NCBI RefSeq assembly: GCF_900218015.1
Contig: NZ_UFQQ01000017.1
Span: 45,779-109,778, forward strand
Source: Rhodopseudomonas pentothenatexigens
Lineage (GTDB): Bacteria > Pseudomonadota > Alphaproteobacteria > Rhizobiales > Xanthobacteraceae
Direction: 5' to 3'
Length of the DNA: 64,000 bases
Shown: piece by piece, positions 25,188-33,290 of the stretch
Layout of the letters: each line of letters opens with the position of its first letter
Position numbering within the stretch: position 1 is the first letter of the stretch
Notes under the pieces: model-generated
Told to the model about the DNA's origin: nothing
What the model saw: only the letters and a program-made list of their open reading frames with translations
Database searches by the model: none
Made by a program: the position numbers and the translations under genes

Positions 25188-26024
25188 CTAGCGAGCCAGC
25201 AGCGCGCAACGCGAGGTTTGCTCCAACAGATGCTGGGTGACACCGCCGAGGATCCATTCGCGGAAGCGCGAGCGGCCGTAGGCGCCCGCGACCACGATCC
25301 CGGCACCGACACGGCGGGCGACATCGGTGATCTGCCGCGACACGTCGCCGACCGGCTCGGGCACTTCGCCGGTTGCGCGGATGTGGTGGCGAGACAGCCA
25401 ATCGACGACGTCGTGAACGCCCGCGAGCGCGGTCGCGCGGCCGTCGTCCTCCTCGCTTTCGACGATCTCGATCACGGTGACCCGGGTCGCCTGCCGCAAC
25501 AACGGCAATGCGTCGACGATCGCGCGCCGCGCTTCCGGATTGTCCTTCCAGGCCACCAGCACACTCGACAGATCGATCCGGCAGACGTTCGGCGGCACCA
25601 CCAGCAGCGGCCGCCCGATCTCCATCACCAGATCGGCCGGATCGGCCAAGGCAAACGGATCGGTCAGAATGCCCGGTGTGCCGGCGCCGCACACCACGAG
25701 ATCTGCGGCACGGGCCTGCTGCACCAGATATCGCGACGGTTGCTCGATCGCGCTGCGCCATTCCGCCTCGCGGGCGTGGCCGTTCATCGCCTGACGGAAC
25801 TCGACCTCCAGTTCGCCGAGTCGCTGCTTGATAGTGGCGAGCCCCTCCACCATCAGCCGCTCGGCCTGCGAGCCGCTCATGTAGTAGACCGGCGGGCTCA
25901 GTTCCGAAGCCGCAATGCCGATCAGTCGCGATTCGAAACGCTCGGCCAGCTCCGCGGCGATGGCGAGCCGACACGCGTTGGGCTGGTCGAACGCAAGCGC
26001 GACCATCACCGTCGAGTATGTCAT
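25188..26024 (-). CDS. Universal stress protein, tandem Usp domains
   Basis: A 278-residue protein with two UspA folds. The second carries a recognisable nucleotide-binding signature GAYGRSRFREWILGG (G-2x-G-9x-G type), and the first is more degenerate (VVCGAGTPG). Tandem Usp proteins bind ATP and aid survival under starvation or low oxygen. The ATG at 26024 has a GAGGTG ribosome-binding site; the longer frame to 26069 is Cys/Gly-rich and improbable. It is divergent from a second tandem Usp gene and shares the 187-base promoter region that holds an imperfect FixK-like box. Confidence 0.9.
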   Translation of the reverse strand: MTYSTVMVALAFDQPNACRLAIAAELAERFESRLIGIAASELSPPVYYMSGSQAERLMVEGLATIKQRLGELEVEFRQAMNGHAREAEWRSAIEQPSRYLVQQARAADLVVCGAGTPGILTDPFALADPADLVMEIGRPLLVVPPNVCRIDLSSVLVAWKDNPEARRAIVDALPLLRQATRVTVIEIVESEEDDGRATALAGVHDVVDWLSRHHIRATGEVPEPVGDVSRQITDVARRVGAGIVVAGAYGRSRFREWILGGVTQHLLEQTSRCALLAR

Positions 26025-26130
26025 CGGCACCTCCCCGACACCGCCGCGGCAACAACACCCCGAAGCCACCGCTCGGCGCTTGCGGCCACCGTAGTCGATT
26101 TATGATCCCGCAACAAACCGCCTCGATACG

Positions 26131-26144
26131 ATGAGCTAGATCAA
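26131..26144. promoter_or_regulatory. Imperfect FNR/FixK-like box between the two Usp genes
   Basis: ATGAGCTAGATCAA has a perfect ATCAA right half and one mismatch in the left half of TTGA-N6-TCAA. It is 68 bases from the plus-strand Usp start (26212) and 107 from the minus-strand one. Confidence 0.4.
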
Positions 26145-26211
26145 AGCGACCGGTGGGCGCGGCCATATATTCCGCACCGATCAGCGATGGATGCAGCGGG
26201 GAGAGCTTGCA

Positions 26212-27045
26212 ATGCCGAGTGACATCGTCGTCCACATTCCGGCCGATCGACCGGCCGACGGCGTCGTCGCCTGCGCCGTTTCCGTAGCCAAGGCGTTCGA
26301 CGCGCATCTCGACGGCATTGTCTGCACCTACCAGCCGATCAATCCGGCTATCATGGTCGGCGCCTCTGCCGCGTACTACGCCGCCGCCACACAATACAAC
26401 ACCGATGCCGACGACGCCGCGGCCAGACTCGATCAATTCGAAATCGCCGCGCGCGCCGCCGGGGTGACCCACGGCGCCCGCTCGATCTGCGATACGCCGG
26501 TACTGGCCAATCAGGCGCTGGCGGAAATCTCGCGGCTGTACGACCTCACGATCCTCGCTCAGCCCGACCGAGCCCGACCGGGCCATCAGGATCCGCTGCC
26601 CGAAGCCGTGCTGTTCAATTCCGGCAAGCCGATGCTGATGGTGCCGTACATCCACACCGGACCGCTGGCCCTGGATCGCGTCCTGGTCTGCTGGGACGGC
26701 GGACGGCCTGCGGCGCGGGCGGTGCACGACGCCATGCCGTTCCTGGCGCGGGCGAAGACCATCGATGTCGTAGCTGTCAACGAGGACGAGGACGTGGTCG
26801 GACAGGCGTCCGCGAACGCGCTGCTGGCGCATCTGCTTCGCCACGATCTCGCGGCGACAGGCCACCATCTCACCGCGCCGCCGAGCAACATTCACAACAC
26901 CATCCTGTCGTTCGCAGCCGATACCGGCGCCAATCTGCTGGTGATGGGCGGCTACGGTCATTCGCGGCTGCGCGAGTTCATCCTCGGCGGCGTCACCCGA
27001 GGTATCTTCAGATCGCTGACGCTGCCTGCGCTGATCTCGCATTGA
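26212..27045 (+). CDS. Universal stress protein, tandem Usp domains
   Basis: A 277-residue protein with two Usp-like halves. The second ends in LLVMGGYGHSRLREFILGG, the nucleotide-binding motif, and the first has a weaker motif around LTILAQPDRARPG. It is related to, but clearly diverged from, its divergent neighbour. The ATG at 26212 is preceded by a GGGGAGAG stretch. The CBS-BON gene follows 85 bases downstream on the same strand and may be cotranscribed. The location next to fixLJ-fixK suggests a role in oxygen limitation. Confidence 0.9.
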   Translation: MPSDIVVHIPADRPADGVVACAVSVAKAFDAHLDGIVCTYQPINPAIMVGASAAYYAAATQYNTDADDAAARLDQFEIAARAAGVTHGARSICDTPVLANQALAEISRLYDLTILAQPDRARPGHQDPLPEAVLFNSGKPMLMVPYIHTGPLALDRVLVCWDGGRPAARAVHDAMPFLARAKTIDVVAVNEDEDVVGQASANALLAHLLRHDLAATGHHLTAPPSNIHNTILSFAADTGANLLVMGGYGHSRLREFILGGVTRGIFRSLTLPALISH

Positions 27046-27130
27046 CGCCCCGCCGGGGCAGCGACACAACAAGCCACGGCGCGACCGGCGTGGCGTTCCG
27101 GCATCGGTCGCGGCGAAGGGGAGACGGAAG

Positions 27131-27862
27131 ATGCGCGCTCATCAAATCATGACCCGGCAGGTGGTCACGATCGGCCCCGAGGCCTCGATCGTCGACGCCG
27201 CCAATGCGATGATCGACAATCACGTCAGCGGCCTGCCGGTACTCGACGCCGACGGCAAGCTGATCGGTATCATCTCCGAGGGCGACTTCATCCGCCGCGC
27301 CGAAATCGGCACCGAGCGCAAGCGCGGACGGTGGTTGCGGATGCTGCTCGGGCCCGGCACCTGCGCCGGCGACTTCGTCCACGAGCACGGACGCAAGGTC
27401 GGCGAGGTGATGACGCACCATCCCTACACGGTCTCCGATGACACCTCGATCGAGACCATCGTCAGGCTGATGGAGAAGCACCACGTCAAGCGCTTCCCGG
27501 TGATGCGCGGCGACCTCTTGGTCGGCATCGTCACCCGCAAGAACCTGCTGCGCGCGGTCGCCGATCTGGCGCGCCAGGCGCCCGAGCCGAACGCCGCCGA
27601 CGACAAGATCCGCGACAAGATCATCGCCGAGATCGAACGCAACGACTGGCGGCCGTTCGGCCTCAGCGTCTTGGTGCGTGACGGCGTGGTTCACCTCAAT
27701 GGCGTGATCACCGAGGAGCGCTCGCGCCAGGCCGCGATCGTGGTTGCGGAAAACGTCTGCGGCGTGCGCGAAGTGCACGACCACCTGTGCTGGGTCGACA
27801 CCATGTCCGGGTTCTATCTGAACTCACCGGAGGACGATCGGGCGGCCAAGAAGGCGAGCTGA
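27131..27862 (+). CDS. CBS-CBS-BON domain protein
   Basis: A 243-residue protein with two CBS motifs (residues about 1-60, MTRQVVTIGPEASIVDAANA, and 90-145, VGEVMTHHPYTVSDDTSIE) followed by a BON domain (about 155-225, VLVRDGVVHLNGVITEE). CBS modules sense nucleotides and BON domains bind lipid or membrane surfaces, so this is a plausible energy-state sensor at the envelope. It has no signal peptide, so it is probably cytoplasmic. It starts 85 bases after the Usp gene with a GGGGAGACGG ribosome-binding site. Confidence 0.9.
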   Translation: MRAHQIMTRQVVTIGPEASIVDAANAMIDNHVSGLPVLDADGKLIGIISEGDFIRRAEIGTERKRGRWLRMLLGPGTCAGDFVHEHGRKVGEVMTHHPYTVSDDTSIETIVRLMEKHHVKRFPVMRGDLLVGIVTRKNLLRAVADLARQAPEPNAADDKIRDKIIAEIERNDWRPFGLSVLVRDGVVHLNGVITEERSRQAAIVVAENVCGVREVHDHLCWVDTMSGFYLNSPEDDRAAKKAS

Positions 27863-28007
27863 AATTCTGCCTGCCGAGATGTTACTTTATTCCTGAGCGA
27901 AGCCGGTCGTCCACGCTCCGACGCTGGTGAGTCTGCGCCGGTTCGCCGTGTTGCGGACCAGAATGCCGTTGTGTTAAGAGCGGCAAAGAGAGCATTTCAG
28001 GCGTCGC

Positions 28008-29534
28008 GTGACCGAACGAACCACACCGTCGACCGAACTCCTTGCGCGCGAACGCCGGTTGCAGCAGGGCATCGACGGGTACGGCGTCGGTACCTGGGAC
28101 TTCAATCTCGCGACGCGGGATTTGGCTTGGTCCGCGACCACGCGGAAACTGTTCGGCGTGGCTCCCGACGCTCCCGTCACCTACAACCTGTTCCTGTCGC
28201 TGATCGACCCCGAGGACCGGGAGCAGGTTGCGCGTGCAATGCAGCGATCGATCGAGCACGGCGACCAGATCGACGTGACCTTCAGGGTTGCGGAGAACGA
28301 CCTGCCCCGCCACTGGCTCCGCTGCAGGGGGGGCCTCGTTCACGAGGAGGGCATCTCCTATCTGTGCGGGATCGTGCTCGACATCGATCAGCAGAAGGTG
28401 CTCGAGCAGGAGTTGCGGCTGCAGCAGGGCCAGTTGCGCTCGATCCTGGACACCGTCCCGGACGCAATGATCCTGATCGACGGCCGCGGCATCATGCGGT
28501 TTTTCTCGCGGGCGGCGGAGCGGATGTTCGGCATGACCGAACGCGAGGCGATCGGCCAGAACATCAGCGTCCTGATGCCGCGGCCCGACGCCACTCGCCA
28601 CGACCAGTATATCGACCGATACAACAACACCGGCGAACGCCACATCATCGGCATCGGCCGGATCGTCACCGGCCGCCGCAAGGACGGCAGCACCTTCCCG
28701 ATCCATCTGTCGATCGGTGAAATGGAATCCGGCGGCGAGCGCTACTTCACCGGCTTCATCCGCGACCTCACCGAGTATCAGCAGACCCAGGCGCGCCTGC
28801 ACGAGCTGCAGGCCGAGCTGGTCCACGTCTCGCGGCTCACGGCGATGGGTGAAATGGCTTCGGCGCTGGCCCACGAACTGAACCAGCCTCTGTCTGCGAT
28901 CAGCAACTACATGAAGGGCTCGCGCCGGCTGCTCGCCGGCAGTACCGATCCGAACACCGCCAAGATCGAAAGCGCGATGGAGCGCGCCGCCGAGCAGGCG
29001 CTCCGCGCCGGGCAGATCATCCGTCGGCTGCGCGATTTCGTCGCGCGGGGCGAATCTGAAAAGCGGGTCGAGAGCCTCGCCAAGCTGATCGAGGAGGCCG
29101 GCGCGCTCGGGCTCACCGGGGCTCGGGAACAGGGCGTGGTGCTGCGGTTCAACCTGGATCCGGCAAACGACCTGGTGCTGGTCGACCGGGTCCAGATTCA
29201 GCAGGTGCTGGTCAATCTGTTTCGCAATGCGCTGGAAGCGATGGCGAATTCGGATAAGAAGGAACTCTGTGCAGGCAATGCGCGGGTCGCGGACGATATG
29301 GTCGAGGTCAACGTTTCGGACACCGGCAGTGGCTTGCCGGAGCAGGTCAAAGCCAAGCTGTTTCAGACGTTCTTCACCACCAAGGAAACCGGGATGGGGG
29401 TCGGACTTTCGATCAGCCGTTCGATCATCGAGGCTCATGGCGGCCGAATGTGGGCGGAAACCAACAGCGCCGGCGGCGCGACGTTTCGTTTCACGCTGCC
29501 GCTGGCTCCGGTCGGGGATTTGACTGATGCCTAA
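28008..29534 (+). CDS. fixL: Oxygen sensor histidine kinase FixL
   Basis: A 508-residue soluble kinase. It has an N-terminal PAS (about 20-130), a haem-PAS (about 140-260) with the proximal His212 in RHIIGIGRIVTGRRKDG (matching the haem histidine of B. japonicum FixL), a HisKA domain with phospho-His289 (ALAHELNQPLSAI), and a catalytic domain with NLFRNALEAM, DTGSGLPE and GMGVGLSIS. Oxygen binding to haem is known to switch the kinase off. The GTG at 28008 is the natural start, and the gene overlaps fixJ by eight bases. There is no membrane segment, as in Bradyrhizobium. Confidence 0.96.
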   Translation: MTERTTPSTELLARERRLQQGIDGYGVGTWDFNLATRDLAWSATTRKLFGVAPDAPVTYNLFLSLIDPEDREQVARAMQRSIEHGDQIDVTFRVAENDLPRHWLRCRGGLVHEEGISYLCGIVLDIDQQKVLEQELRLQQGQLRSILDTVPDAMILIDGRGIMRFFSRAAERMFGMTEREAIGQNISVLMPRPDATRHDQYIDRYNNTGERHIIGIGRIVTGRRKDGSTFPIHLSIGEMESGGERYFTGFIRDLTEYQQTQARLHELQAELVHVSRLTAMGEMASALAHELNQPLSAISNYMKGSRRLLAGSTDPNTAKIESAMERAAEQALRAGQIIRRLRDFVARGESEKRVESLAKLIEEAGALGLTGAREQGVVLRFNLDPANDLVLVDRVQIQQVLVNLFRNALEAMANSDKKELCAGNARVADDMVEVNVSDTGSGLPEQVKAKLFQTFFTTKETGMGVGLSISRSIIEAHGGRMWAETNSAGGATFRFTLPLAPVGDLTDA

Positions 29535-30138
29535 AGGTACCGTGCATGTGATCGACGACGATCTGGCGATGCGGGAATCGATCGATTTCCTGCTGAGCTC
29601 GGCCGGCTACGAGGTCAAACTGTACGAGTCCGCGCAGTCGTTTCTCGACGCATCGGACGTGGAGTTCGGTTGCATCCTGTCCGACGTGCGAATGCCGGGA
29701 ATCGACGGTCTCGACCTGTTGAAACGGCAGAAGGCGGCGGGCAGCAAGCTGCCGGTGCTGATCATGACCGGTCACGGCGACGTGCCGCTCGCGGTCGAAG
29801 CGATGAAGCTCGGCGCTTCCGACTTCATCGAAAAGCCGTTCGACGACGACCGCCTGATCGGACTGATCGAGCTCGCATTGAGGCAGGCGCAGGAAGGTGC
29901 CCGCAGCGAAGCGGTGACCCAGGACATTGCGGCGCGGATCGCCTCGCTCAGTCCGCGCGAACGCCAGGTGATGGACGGACTGATCGCCGGCATGTCCAAC
30001 AAGGTGATCGCCCGCGAATTCGATATCAGCCCGCGAACGATCGAGGTCTATCGCGCCAACGTGATGACTAAGATGCAGGCTTCGAGCCTGTCGGAACTCG
30101 TGCGAATGGCGATGCGCGGCGGCGTCATCAAGGATTGA
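29527..30138 (+). CDS. fixJ: Response regulator FixJ
   Basis: A 203-residue NarL/FixJ-family regulator. The receiver domain has the acidic pocket VIDDD and phosphoacceptor Asp53 (ILSDVRMPG), with the active-site Lys in IEKPFDDD. The C-terminal LuxR-type helix-turn-helix (LSPRERQVMDGLIAGMSNK, then RTIEVYRANVM) binds DNA. Phosphorylated by FixL at low oxygen, it activates fixK in relatives. A FixK-type box at 30135-30148 overlaps its stop codon and serves the next gene. Confidence 0.96.
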   Translation: MPKGTVHVIDDDLAMRESIDFLLSSAGYEVKLYESAQSFLDASDVEFGCILSDVRMPGIDGLDLLKRQKAAGSKLPVLIMTGHGDVPLAVEAMKLGASDFIEKPFDDDRLIGLIELALRQAQEGARSEAVTQDIAARIASLSPRERQVMDGLIAGMSNKVIAREFDISPRTIEVYRANVMTKMQASSLSELVRMAMRGGVIKD

Positions 30139-30148
30139 GACAGATCAA
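30135..30148 (+). promoter_or_regulatory. FixK/FNR box upstream of the lone response regulator
   Basis: TTGAGACAGATCAA matches TTGA-N6-TCAA. It overlaps the fixJ stop codon, and its centre is about 80 bases before the next start (30221), a normal distance for a class II site at -41.5. Confidence 0.65.
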
Positions 30149-30220
30149 ACTGCCGCCGCAGCCTGCCTCTATGGTGCCGTTACGAAACTGTCGCAGCCTT
30201 GATCGGTGCTGAGGTTGATG

Positions 30221-30613
30221 ATGCCGGGCGCGTCGGCAAAAACCATCGTTTATGTCGTCGACGACGATCAGGGCGTGCTCGGATCGCTGCGGTTCCTGCT
30301 TGAAACCGACGGCTTTGCGGTGCGCACGTTCCGCAGCGGACCGGCCCTGCTGGATGCCATCGACCAGGGCCCCGTCGACTGCATCGTGATCGACTACAAG
30401 ATGCCCGGCATGAACGGCATCGATCTGGCCCGCGGGCTGCGCGACCGCAAGGTGCACGCCCCGATCGTGATGATCACCGGCTATCCCGATGAGACGATCT
30501 CCAGCCGCGCCAGCGTGGTCGGGGTCCAGCACGTGGTGGTCAAACCGCACCTCGAAGAGAGTCTGGTGTGGCACATCCGGGCCGCATTGCAGGAAAACGG
30601 CGCGCCGGCCTGA
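30221..30613 (+). CDS. Single-domain response regulator of the fix cluster
   Basis: A 130-residue protein consisting only of a receiver domain: acidic pocket VVDDD, phosphoacceptor Asp in IVIDYKMPGMNG, and Lys in VVKPHLEE. It lacks an output domain. It may act as a phosphate sink or competitor for FixL, or as a shuttle; this is inference. The ATG at 30221 has a GAGG six bases upstream; an in-frame ATG at 30218 and a GTG at 30206 are alternatives. Its own FixK-like box suggests feedback from FixK onto the FixL branch. Confidence 0.88.
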   Translation: MPGASAKTIVYVVDDDQGVLGSLRFLLETDGFAVRTFRSGPALLDAIDQGPVDCIVIDYKMPGMNGIDLARGLRDRKVHAPIVMITGYPDETISSRASVVGVQHVVVKPHLEESLVWHIRAALQENGAPA

Positions 30614-30712
30614 GCGTGCCGCCAGCCGGCCTTCGCCGCCGGATTTAAGACATTGTCAATACATCATTTTTTCTGCGAGAGCGGCGACAGACACGCGCCC
30701 AAAACTCCGTAA

Positions 30713-30734
30713 ATCTACTTAGGGGAACCCACTT
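30713..30734 (+). promoter_or_regulatory. Candidate FixJ-binding sites upstream of fixK
   Basis: CTACTTAG at 30713-30720 is the complement of a GTAMGTAG-like FixJ site (7 of 8). A second, weaker copy CCACTTAA follows at 30727-30734. They lie about 80-100 bases before the fixK ATG, where FixJ would be expected to act. Confidence 0.4.
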
Positions 30735-30812
30735 AAGATATGGAGCGAAATACCTCGTCCGCGCAATCTTCCGTACAACGCTGGCCATCCGATCCCACCA
30801 GGAGATGGCCAG

Positions 30813-31505
30813 ATGCTGAACCAGTCGCTCAGGACCCCCGCCACCGCCGCCAACGCCCCGATTGATCCTTCCTGTTCTCCGGCTGAGCAGTTCTTCGCCA
30901 CCACCGGCCATGCCGGTCTGATCGCCTCCGAATTCACCTACAAGAAGGAAGAGGAAATCTACGGCGAGGACGAGCCGTCCGAATATGTTTATCAGGTCGT
31001 GTCCGGCGCGGTGCGCAGCTACAAGCTGCTGTCCGACGGCCGCCGTCAGATCGGCGCCTTCTATCTTCCGGGCGACGTGTTCGGGCTGGAGTCGGGACCG
31101 ACCCATCGCCTGACCGCCGAAGCCATCGTCGACACCACCGTCCGCCTGATCAAGCGCCGCAGCCTCGAACAGGCCGCCGCCACCGACGTCAACATCGCCC
31201 GCGGCCTGTGGTCGATGACCGCCGGCGAGCTGCGCCACGCCGAAGACCACATGCTGCTGCTCGGCCGCAAGAACGCGATGGAGCGGGTCGCCAACTTCCT
31301 GCTGGAAATGGACCGCCGCCTCGCCGTCGCCGGCATGATGGCGCTGCCGATGTGCCGCCGCGACATCGGCGACTATCTCGGCCTGACCCTCGAAACCGTC
31401 TCCCGCGCGCTGTCGCAGCTGCAGAGCAAGGGCATTCTCGGCTTCTCCGGCGCCCGCCAGATCGAACTGCGCAATCGCGCCCAGCTTCGCAATCTCGACG
31501 CCTGA
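30813..31505 (+). CDS. fixK: Crp/Fnr-type regulator FixK
   Basis: A 230-residue Fnr-family activator without the N-terminal cysteine cluster, so it is not an Fe-S oxygen sensor; oxygen input comes from FixLJ. The beta roll is YKLLSDGRRQIGAFYLPGD, and the DNA-binding helix is GDYLGLTLETVSRALSQLQ with E..SR. Cys181 in LPMCRRDIG corresponds to the redox-sensitive Cys183 of B. japonicum FixK2. In R. palustris FixK is a global regulator of microaerobic growth. The ATG at 30813 follows a GGAGATGG ribosome-binding site. Confidence 0.95.
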   Translation: MLNQSLRTPATAANAPIDPSCSPAEQFFATTGHAGLIASEFTYKKEEEIYGEDEPSEYVYQVVSGAVRSYKLLSDGRRQIGAFYLPGDVFGLESGPTHRLTAEAIVDTTVRLIKRRSLEQAAATDVNIARGLWSMTAGELRHAEDHMLLLGRKNAMERVANFLLEMDRRLAVAGMMALPMCRRDIGDYLGLTLETVSRALSQLQSKGILGFSGARQIELRNRAQLRNLDA

Positions 31506-31829
31506 GGCCGGCTTCGGCGGCTTCCCTGCCGCCGCATCTTCCTGCAATCGGATCGGACAGACAGGCCGCCAGCGATGGTGGCCTTTTCTGTTATGGGCTG
31601 GGATCACCCGCGGGCGCCCGCCCCGCCAATCGGAAGATTTTTCTCTTTCATCCCGCGATCAGCAAAGAACGAACTCACCGCCATCGCCATATCGCCGAGA
31701 CGGAGATTTTTATTTCGCACGCGCGATTGACTCGAGGGACTTGCGCCGTCCTGATGAACACTCGTGGACCTGCATCGCCGTTGTCGGCGCGCGGTCACAG
31801 CCGGTTTTCATTGCCCGAAGGATGTCGCC
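31506..31829. other. fixK-metY intergenic region
   Basis: It holds the fixK terminator (31563-31588) and then about 240 bases before metY without a gene. I checked for a SAM-II or SAM/SAH riboswitch before metY and could not find the conserved core. Some AT-rich patches (for example ATTTTTCTCTTTCAT near 31638 and ATTTTTATTTCGC near 31706) may be promoter elements. Confidence 0.5.
31563..31588 (+). terminator. fixK terminator
   Basis: AGGCCGCCA (31563-31571) pairs with TGGTGGCCT (31576-31584; one G-U pair) over a GCGA loop, followed directly by TTTTCTG. Confidence 0.75.
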
Positions 31830-33137
31830 ATGACCCAGAAGCTCCACCCCGAAACTCTCCTGCTGCATGCCGGCTGGCGCGCCGACCCTTCGACCGGCTC
31901 GGTGGCGGTGCCGCTGTTCCAGACCACCTCGTATCAGTTCCGCGATACCGAGCACGCCGCGAACCTGTTCGCGCTGAAGGAGCTCGGCAACATCTATACC
32001 CGGCTCGGCAATCCCACGACCGATGTGCTGGAGCAGCGCGTCGCCGCGCTGGAAGGCGGTGTCGCCGCGCTCGCGGTGGCGTCAGGTCAGGCCGCTTCGG
32101 CCTACGCGATTCAGAACCTCGCCCGGGTCGGCGACAACATCGTGTCGTCGACCGACCTGTATGGCGGCACCTGGAATCTGTTCGCCAACACCCTGAAGGA
32201 CCAGGGCATCGAGGTCCGCTTCGTCGATCCGTCCGATCCGCAGGCATTCGAGCGCGCCACCGACGAGCGCACCCGCGCCTACTATGCCGAGACGCTGCCG
32301 AATCCGAAGCTGGCGGTGTTTCCGATCGAGGAGGTCGCCGCGATCGGCCGCCGGCACGGCATTCCGCTGATCGTCGACAACACCGCCGCGCCGCTGCTGG
32401 TGAAGCCGCTCGAACACGGCGCCGCGATCGTGGTGTATTCGGCGACCAAATATCTCGGCGGCCACGGCACCTCGATCGGCGGCATCATCGTCGATGGCGG
32501 CAACTTCCCCTGGGAGCAGTTTCCGCAGCGCCAGCCGGCGCTCAACACCCCGGACCCGAGCTATCACGGCGCGGTGTGGGTCGAGGCGGTGAAGCCAATC
32601 GGCCCGGTCGCCTATATCATCAAGGCGCGCACCACGCTGCTGCGCGACCTCGGTGCGGCGCTGTCGCCGTTCAACGCCTTCCAGATCATCCAGGGTTTGG
32701 AGACGCTGCCGCTGCGGATCGAGCGCCATGTCCAGAACGCCCAGAAGGTCGCCGACTATCTGGAGAAGCGCCCCGAAGTCGTGAAGGTGATCCATCCGTC
32801 GAAGCAGAGCGGCGTCGCCCGCGAGCGCGCCGAGAAGTATCTGAAGGGCAAGTTCGGCGGTTTGGTCGGCTTCGAACTCGCCGGCGGCCGTGAGGCCGGT
32901 CGTAAGTTCATCGACGCGCTCGAACTGCTGTATCACGTCGCCAATATCGGCGACGCCCGCAGCCTGGCGATCCATCCGGCCTCGACCACTCACTCGCAGC
33001 TCTCGACCGAAGAGCAGCTCGCGACCGGCGTGTCGGACGGCTATGTGCGGCTGTCGATCGGCCTGGAACACATCGACGACATCCTCGCCGACCTCGACCG
33101 CGGCCTCGCCGCGGGACGCCTGGCGAGCGCGGCGTAG
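31830..33137 (+). CDS. metY: O-acetylhomoserine sulfhydrylase/aminocarboxypropyltransferase
   Basis: A 435-residue PLP enzyme of the Cys/Met metabolism (cystathionine gamma-synthase) fold that makes homocysteine from O-acetylhomoserine and sulphide. Landmarks: the YTRLGNPTTDVLEQR start of the fold, ASGQAASAYAI, cofactor-binding VDNTAAPLLV, and the PLP lysine in VVYSATKYLGGHGTS. The length and the long QLSTEEQLATGVSDGYVRLS end fit the MetY rather than the MetB/MetZ branch. The ATG at 31830 is closest to the conserved N-terminus; a longer frame from 31764 is possible. Confidence 0.93.
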   Translation: MTQKLHPETLLLHAGWRADPSTGSVAVPLFQTTSYQFRDTEHAANLFALKELGNIYTRLGNPTTDVLEQRVAALEGGVAALAVASGQAASAYAIQNLARVGDNIVSSTDLYGGTWNLFANTLKDQGIEVRFVDPSDPQAFERATDERTRAYYAETLPNPKLAVFPIEEVAAIGRRHGIPLIVDNTAAPLLVKPLEHGAAIVVYSATKYLGGHGTSIGGIIVDGGNFPWEQFPQRQPALNTPDPSYHGAVWVEAVKPIGPVAYIIKARTTLLRDLGAALSPFNAFQIIQGLETLPLRIERHVQNAQKVADYLEKRPEVVKVIHPSKQSGVARERAEKYLKGKFGGLVGFELAGGREAGRKFIDALELLYHVANIGDARSLAIHPASTTHSQLSTEEQLATGVSDGYVRLSIGLEHIDDILADLDRGLAAGRLASAA

Positions 33138-33155
33138 CCCCAAGCACGGCCGGCT

Positions 33156-33194
33156 CCCTCTCCCGCTTGCGGGAGAGGGCTGGGGTGAGGGCTG
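33156..33194 (+). repeat. REP-like palindrome after metY
   Basis: CCCTCTCCCGC / GCGGGAGAGGG inverted repeat with a two-base loop, followed by CTGGGGTGAGGGC. The same element is present in the opposite orientation near the end of the window (63782-63818). Typical of dispersed short palindromes in Bradyrhizobiaceae. It may also end metY transcription. Confidence 0.7.
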
Positions 33195-33256
33195 ACGCGA
33201 GCACTGACTCTCTGCCTCGCGGAGACGCTCCCTCCCCCGGAAGGCTGCGCCATCCG

Positions 33257-33282
33257 ACCTCTCCCCGCGCGCGGGGAGAGGT
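33257..33282. repeat. GC-rich inverted repeat at the nuoN end
   Basis: ACCTCTCCCCGC pairs perfectly with GCGGGGAGAGGT across a two-base GC centre, eight bases past the nuoN stop (33291 on the minus strand). A likely transcription end or REP-like element. Confidence 0.55.
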
Positions 33283-33290
33283 GAGCGCAG

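Noticed and set aside
26100..26144. Treating the imperfect ATGA-N6-TCAA site as a full FNR box
   Set aside because: One of eight core bases is wrong, so I list it only as a weak box and do not use it as key evidence.
30721..30750. EcfG-like site (GGAAC...CGAA) before fixK
   Set aside because: GGAAC is present but the spacing-matched -10 reads CGAA instead of CGTT, and fixK regulation is better explained by FixJ sites.
31506..31829. SAM-type riboswitch before metY
   Set aside because: SAM-II elements precede met genes in alphaproteobacteria, so I looked for the conserved pseudoknot with a GCUAAA segment. A CTGATGAAC stretch exists but the downstream partner does not; no support.
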